Shown one piece after another: positions 58,690 through 64,000 of a DNA stretch of 64,000 bases. The stretch lies in NCBI GenBank assembly GCA_963575745.1, contig CAUYUJ010014770.1, positions 48,098 through 112,097 on the forward strand, written 5' to 3'. The translations under genes were made by a program, and so were the position numbers. Each line of letters begins with the position of its first letter. The stretch's first letter is position 1. Below the pieces are notes generated by a model. It worked only from the letters and a program-made list of their open reading frames with translations. It did no database searches and was not told where the DNA came from. Origin of the DNA: Prorocentrum cordatum. Lineage: Eukaryota > Sar > Dinophyceae > Prorocentrales > Prorocentraceae.

Positions 58690-61380
58690 TTGAGGCCGGC
58701 CCCCAGCTCGACCCAGAAAGCTTGAGCGGGGACGAGCCAAGAGGAGAGGAAAGCAAAGAGGAAGGAAAAGGACAGGGGAAAACAAGCCCCCGCATTCCTG
58801 GGGTCAGGGAGAGCCTAGCGCTTAACCAAACAACTAACAGAAGGCCCCGAAGACGCCCAAAGAGGCACTCCAAGAGAGCCCCAGAAAGCAAACATCGTCG
58901 ATTTCCTTTGGGGAAACTGCTATTTTTGGCGTGTTCGCCTTTGGAGCTTCCACCGCGTCCAGGACGGCCCAAGAGGCCCCCAAGACTGCCCCACAGGCTC
59001 CCAAGAGGGCTCCAAGACGGCCCAAGAAGGTCCCAAGACGGCTCGAGAGGCCCCCAAGACAGCTCAAGAGAGCCCCAGGACGAGCCCCAAAGGGGTCCCA
59101 GAGGTGCACAACCATATTCAAATTCCGAGCTTTCGGCCCCAGAGGCTCCCAGGAGGCCCCAAGAGGTCCCAAGGAGGCCCCAAGACGCCTCCCAGAGGCC
59201 CCAAGAGGCACCCAAGAGACCCCCAGGATGCTCTCAAGAGGCACCCAACAGAGTCCCAAATAAGCAAACATTGTCGATTTCGTATAGGTTAGCTGCTATG
59301 TTTGGCGTGTTCGCCTTTTGGGCTTCCACTGTGTCCAAGGCGGCCCAAGAGGCACCCAAGACGGTCGAGAATGCCCCCAAGAGGGCTTCAAGACGGCCCA
59401 CGAGGGGGCCAAGACGGCCCGCGAGACGCCTAAACCGCTCAACAACGCCCCAAGTCGGCGCCCAAGACGGGGACGAGGAACCGAAAATGCGAGCCATTTG
59501 GCCCAAGAGGCCCCCAGGAGACCCCAAGAGGCTCCAAGAAGCGCCCAAGAAGCCCCCAAGAGACCCGCGAAAACACAAAAAGAGTCCCCGAACACGCCCG
59601 ACGGGGCACTCCAATAGAGCCCCAAAAAGCAAACATCGTCGATTTCCTATGGAAAACTGTGATTTTGGCGTGTTCGCCTTTGGGGCTGCCACTGCGTCCA
59701 AGACGGCCCAAGAGGCCCCCAAGACTGCCCCACAAGCTCCCAAGAGGGCTCCAAGACGACCCCAAGAGGGTCCCAAGACGGCCCGAGAGGCCCCCAAGAC
59801 AGCCCAAGAGAGGGACAAGCCCCAAAGGGGTCCCAGAGGTGCACAACCATATTCAAATTCCGGGCTTTCGGCCCCAGAGGCTCCCAGGAGGCCCCAAGAG
59901 GTCCCCAGGAGGCCCCAAGACGCATCCCAGAGGCCCCAAGAGGCACCCAAGAGACCCCCAGGAGGCTCCCAGGAGGCACCCCAACAGAGCCCCAAAATAA
60001 GCAAACCTCGTCGATTCCGTATAGGAAAACTGATTTTTTGGCCGTGTTCGCATTTTGGGCTTCCACTGCGTCCAAGGCGGCCCAAGAAGCACCCAAGACG
60101 GTCGAAAATGCCCCCAAGAGGGCTCCAAGACGGCCCACGAGGGGGCCAAGACGGCCCGCGAGACGCCTAAACCGCTCAACAACGCCCCAAGTCGGCGCCC
60201 AAGACGGGGACGAGGAACCGAAAATGCGAGCCATTTGACCCAAGAGGCCCCCAAGAGACCCCAAGAGGCTCCAAGAAGCGCCCAAGAAGCTCCCAAGAGA
60301 CCCGCGAAAACACAAAAAGAGTCCCCGAACACGGCCCAAGGGCACTCCAACAGAGTCCCCAAAAGCAAACATCGTCGAGATCTACAGGAAAACTGCTATT
60401 TTTGGCGTGTTCGCCTTTTGGGCTTCCACTGCATCCAAGACGGCCCAAGAGGCACCCAAGCCGTTCGAGGATGCCCCCAAGAGGGCTCCAAAACGGCCCG
60501 CGAGGGGGCCAATACGGCCCACGAGACGCCTAAAACGCCCAAGAGCGGCGCCCAAGACGGGGACGAGGAACCGGAAATTCGTGCCATTCGGCCCAAGAGA
60601 CCCCAGGAGACCCCAAGAGGCTCCAAGAAACACCCACTCACCAAGAGGCCCCATGAGACCAGAAAAAACACCAAAAGAGACACCGAAAACGCTCCAAGAG
60701 GCACCCCAATAGAGCCCCCCTGGCCCCGGGTGCCACACCTCCACGTGACATCTCGGGAGCGCTCCCGGTACCGCAGAATGCGAAAGGATGGTCCAGCCTT
60801 CCGACGGCTCTTGAGGCTCCCAGGTAACCTACAAGAGACCCCAAGAGATGTCCGAGAGGCGTCCTGGGACGGCCTGAAGAAGCCAAAATCGCAGATGCTC
60901 AGTGGTTTGTTTTTCAATGTTTTTGACTTCTCGCGTTTTCGAGCTTCCAACGGTCCAAGAGCGCCGACGAGGCTCCCAAGACCGCCCCAAGACCACCCAA
61001 GAGACCCTCAGGACGGCCCCAAGACGGGCCAAGAAGGCTAGACTGCCGAAGAAGCGCCCAGGACAGCCCCAGACCACCCCAGAACAGGCCCAAGATGGGG
61101 CCAAGAGCGGGAGCAGGAGGCTTCCAGAGGTCCGAAAGGCCTCCGGGACCACCCAGAGGCCCCCAACACACCCCCGATCCTTGAGAGGCCCCAGAAAGAC
61201 CCCGACGAGGCTCCAAGAACAGCCCAAGAGAGCTCCGAGAGCCGTCCCGAGAGAGCCAAAAGAGGGTAACATCGTTGATGTCCCATGGTTTTTCTTTATG
61301 TTTTTCGCCTTCTCACGTTTTCCCACTTCCAACCCTCGAAGATCGAAGATTTTGAAAAGGAAAGGAATTCCCGGAATCCC
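58690..61380 (+). repeat. 365-375-bp higher-order satellite of CCAAGAGG blocks
   Basis: A unique block (AGCAAACATCGTCGATTTCC, CTATTTTTGGCGTGTTCGCC, TTTTGGGCTTCCACTGCGTC) recurs at about 58888, 59264, 59629, 60001 and 60365 (spacing 376, 365, 372, 364), with weaker copies near 60890 and 61265. Between blocks the DNA is degenerate CCCAAGAGG/CCCCAAGAC. Copies at 58888 and 59629 share one spacer type (CAAGACTGCCCCACAGG) and those at 59264, 60001 and 60365 another (GAGGGGGCCAAGACGG), so the array is partly a dimer (A-B-A-B-B). It is open in several frames; the 577-codon plus-strand frame is an artefact. Confidence 0.9.
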
Positions 61381-62035
61381 CCCTACTCGGGGGTCCTACT
61401 CGGGGGTCCTAGACATCCCCTGACATCTGGCCAGTACCGCGCCTTCCGGCTTCCCGGGGGGAGACCCCAAGTCGCCGAAGGACAGCCCATGACGACCCCA
61501 AGGAGCCCCCAGAACGTAAAGAACGGCCAACACGCTCCCGCGCAGCCCGCGGCACCCTTCCGACGGCTCTCCAGGCCTCCAGGAGGCCTCCAGAACTCCC
61601 AGGGGATCCGGAAGATCCCACACCCCTGAGGGGTCCGGCTAACAAAACCCGCGAGGCACAAACAAAAAACAACGCCGAACAGCGCCGAGGAACTGGAAAA
61701 GCATGGAAATCCCACAATTCCTGTTTTTTTCAAGTTTGGCCCCCGGTCTACTCTAGCACAACAGACCACAATTCAGACCCCCCTCACCTCCCAAAAAAGA
61801 ACCCAGGAAGCCATTGAGGGCCCCGAATCCTTGAATGCCTGAAAGAAATGAATGCTTTCTGCGTTTCCGCGATTCCCCTTCTATGCGATTCCGAGGCTTG
61901 CGCAGGGCCTCCAAGGGAGTCCCTGGACGCAAGAAGCGACCAAAATGGGATGACATGAGTTAGCCTATCAAGCCTAGCTAGAACTCGAGCGCGCGCGAAG
62001 CGCGCGCGATGGTTTTAGTGTATATATATGTATAT
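61380..62035. other. End of the array and unassigned flank
   Basis: Contains a short direct repeat (ACTCGGGGGTCCTA twice at about 61384-61412) and a CGCGCGCGAAGCGCGCGCG palindrome at about 61989-62008. No gene. Confidence 0.45.
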
Positions 62036-62039
62036 ACAC

Positions 62040-62305
62040 ACAGAGAGAGAGAGAGAGATCATCCTTCTCCACCCCCCATCCTCTCCCCTCCCTTGGCCTC
62101 CCACCTACCTGTCCACCCTCCTCCATCCCTGTTCGCATTCCCTCTCCATAACCCCCGCACCCAACTCAACGCAACGCAACAAAGAGTCATTAGCGGAGCA
62201 ACAGCAGCCTATCAAACCAAGGAGGAAGAGAAAGAAAGCGACGGAGACCGCGAGAAAGAGAGAGAGAGAGAGAGAGGGTGAGAGAGAGAGAGAGAGAAAA
62301 AAAAA
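62040..62305 (+). repeat. GA microsatellites flanking a CT-rich spacer
   Basis: (GA)n at 62041-62058 and longer interrupted (GA)n at about 62254-62300. Spurious Arg/Glu frames result. Confidence 0.9.
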
Positions 62306-63065
62306 AAGGACGGGAAGGGAAGGGGAGATTACAAACCTCCCCTCTGAACAGTCCTCCCCTCCCCAAACCCTTCCCATCTAGCTGCCTCGGGAGAAGGATG
62401 AGGGGGGGGATGAGGAGGAAGCAGATGAGGATGGGGAGGAGGAGGAGGAAAAGGAGGAGCGAATGCCTATTGGAGAAGACATTCGCCACTCATAGATGGC
62501 AAGTCCTAGCCGCCTTCATCATTGGGTGGACCAAACCGGTGGAAAGTCAAATGCACGTCCTTCCTCGCGCGAGCGAGCGCTGGCCGATGTGCGGCCTGGC
62601 TTGTCGCCGCGCAAAGGGGAACTCGCACCAGGGACCCGCGTGGGCCCACATGTAGCCTGCTCTGGGCACGTTTCGATCGCAAGTCCAATGGCGCAGCCAT
62701 AAGCGAAATCGCAGGCGAATCTCTGGAATCTACTACTTGGAAATTCCCCACGGGCAGCGCCCCGCCCCCTTGCGCACTTTTTCAGACCCCGCCCAGCGGC
62801 CTTCCGTGACCCAGCTGAAAATCCCACAGACCCACCCGCCTGTCAAACCGTGGTCCGCCAGCGTCCCCCTCTGGGACGGGCCGCCTGATCTCCCCCCTGA
62901 GCAATTCCCCCGGACGCACCCCCACCGAATAGACAACCCAGGGGGAAGGGAGGTCCGGCACCAATGGTTTCTGAGCGCCTCGCCCAGCACTGACTGGAAC
63001 AAGATTAACATGATTGTACGCATTTGAGACGCCCCAAAACACTATCCTGACGAGGGTCCCAACCA
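62306..63065. other. No gene recognised
   Basis: GGA/GAG-rich at 62395-62465, then mixed sequence. Frames on both strands carry no domain. Confidence 0.4.
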
Positions 63066-63074
63066 TATGCAGTT

Positions 63075-63510
63075 GTGACTACCGCGTCGTGGCATCTCTT
63101 TCGGTGGAGCTCCGTATGGGGTGGCGAAAAGTGTGAGGGGTGTGCCGACATGGGCGGGGAACCGCGTGCGAACTTTACCACTGAGGCCTTCGGTGGAGCC
63201 CCCTACGGGGCCACGAAACGTGTGAAGGGTGCGCTGAATTAGGCGAGGAATCGCATGCGGATCCTGCCATTCGGGCCTTCGGTGGAGCTCCATAGGCGGC
63301 CACGAAGCGTGTGAGGGGTGTGCCGACGTAGGCGGGGAAACGCATGTGAACCTGCCACTGGGGCCTTAGGTGGAGCTCCCTGTGAGACCACAAGACGTGT
63401 GAGAGGTGTGCTGAAACGGGCGAGGAGCCGCATGCAAACTTTGCCACTGGGGCCTTCGGTGTAGCTCCATAGGGGACCACGAAACGTGTGAGGGGTGTAC
63501 CAGAGTGGGC
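63075..63510 (+). repeat. 89-bp tandem satellite, about 4.7 copies
   Basis: Anchor TCGGTGGAGCTCC (or variant) at 63101, 63190, 63279, 63367 and 63456, spacing 88-89. Each unit also has GTGTGAGGGGTGTGCCGA, a GGCGAGGAA-like block and CGCATGCGAACTTTGCCAC. The minus frame gives a roughly 30-residue repeat (MELHRRPQWQ...). 89 is not a multiple of three, so the frame rotates. Confidence 0.93.
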
Positions 63511-64000
63511 ATACGGAGAGGCACGGATGGGAGGAAGAAGGGAGGGGGAGGGAGGGCGAGGAGGAGGACGCGGGGCACTGTCTCTTCAAAACGAGGACCC
63601 AACACCACAAGAAAGTTGTGAACAATGCGTGTATCTTCTTGATGCGGACCCTCGTCCTCGCTCGGACCCAACACCACCGAAGAATTAGCACATCAAGCCG
63701 CCAAACTTAGTGTAGAACAACCACTTTTGATTGCAATGGAGTGATTGAACCTCGCCCTCCGCACGATGTAATATGGCAATGGTAACGTAATATTCCGCGC
63801 GGTGAAGCGATAAGCATCATGAGAACGTTGGAGGGCTCGGCCCTCCAGGCTGGTCGATCTCTCCAGGCTTTTTCAAAATGAGCCCCGTTGCCCGTGGGGA
63901 AAACTCGCATTCCACCACGCCAGCCAAGCGATGACAATCGCCACGGGACCGCGCCAGCATGCAGCACACCACCGGCCTGCTTCGGACTGCGTGATGGTCA
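63511..64000. other. Terminal stretch, no gene recognised
   Basis: GGGAGG-rich at 63525-63570; the word GACCCAACACCAC appears at about 63596 and 63666. Nothing else recognisable. Confidence 0.4.

Noticed and set aside
58437-60170. 577-codon Pro/Arg/Lys-rich frame
   Set aside because: Runs through the 365-375-bp array and begins inside the antisense of the polyprotein; no domain.

Overview
This window looks like nuclear DNA of a dinoflagellate. The main evidence is relics of the dinoflagellate trans-spliced leader (SL) beside coding sequence, at 42653-42688 and 45188-45208, with a weaker one at 36581-36603. Supporting evidence is gag, LINE and DIRS-like proteins of types common in dinoflagellate genomes, the zinc-finger style at 12920-13768, and GC-rich DNA crowded with satellites. 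The genus cannot be fixed from the sequence. A 100-base N gap sits at 23901-24000.

Layout. (1) 1-6.5 kb, minus strand: a copia-type gag (capsid part, then a degenerate zinc knuckle), followed by a multi-segment gene. That gene carries a split KptA/Tpt1 (NAD-dependent RNA 2'-phosphotransferase) domain and reaches a RING-like CxxC at the window edge. The block is sprinkled with about 15 copies of a 14-nt hairpin that mostly encodes AGQPA or AGKPA. (2) 6.5-16.3 kb: mostly non-coding DNA, an 18-bp minisatellite inside a larger repeat, microsatellites and one CCCH zinc-finger gene. (3) 16.35-19.36 kb, plus strand: a 5'-truncated LINE (reverse transcriptase plus restriction-like endonuclease) bounded by a perfect 17-bp direct repeat. 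(4) 19.6-28.4 kb: satellite block made of a 19-bp minisatellite, a polypurine tract, a G-quadruplex-prone array, trinucleotide repeats, the gap, and twelve units of a roughly 400-bp satellite. (5) 28.5-32.5 kb, minus: a decayed DIRS-like retrotransposon with reverse transcriptase, a cytosine DNA methyltransferase-like domain, RNase H and tyrosine recombinase. (6) 34-37.5 kb: LINE debris, simple repeats and a possible SL-tagged retrocopy. (7) 37.5-45.2 kb, minus: the best-preserved cellular-looking genes. One is probably a large spliced gene (four long coding blocks, 43176 to 37516); the other is an intronless gene (45125 to 44013) with an SL relic upstream and one in-frame TAG. (8) 46.2-50.0 kb, minus: a decayed APE-type LINE. 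(9) 50.5-58.4 kb, minus: a long polyprotein of unknown family with membrane segments and zinc motifs, open for about 5.6 kb in one frame except for three stops. (10) 58.7-64 kb: a 365-375-bp higher-order repeat, simple repeats and an 89-bp satellite.

Most coding sequence lies on the minus strand, as expected of dinoflagellate unidirectional gene arrays; the LINE at 16.35 kb is the clear exception. At least five mechanistically different retroelement types occur in 64 kb. The SL relics, including a two-generation relic, show that mRNA retroposition has also shaped the locus. Many of the longest open frames are artefacts of stop-free tandem repeats.
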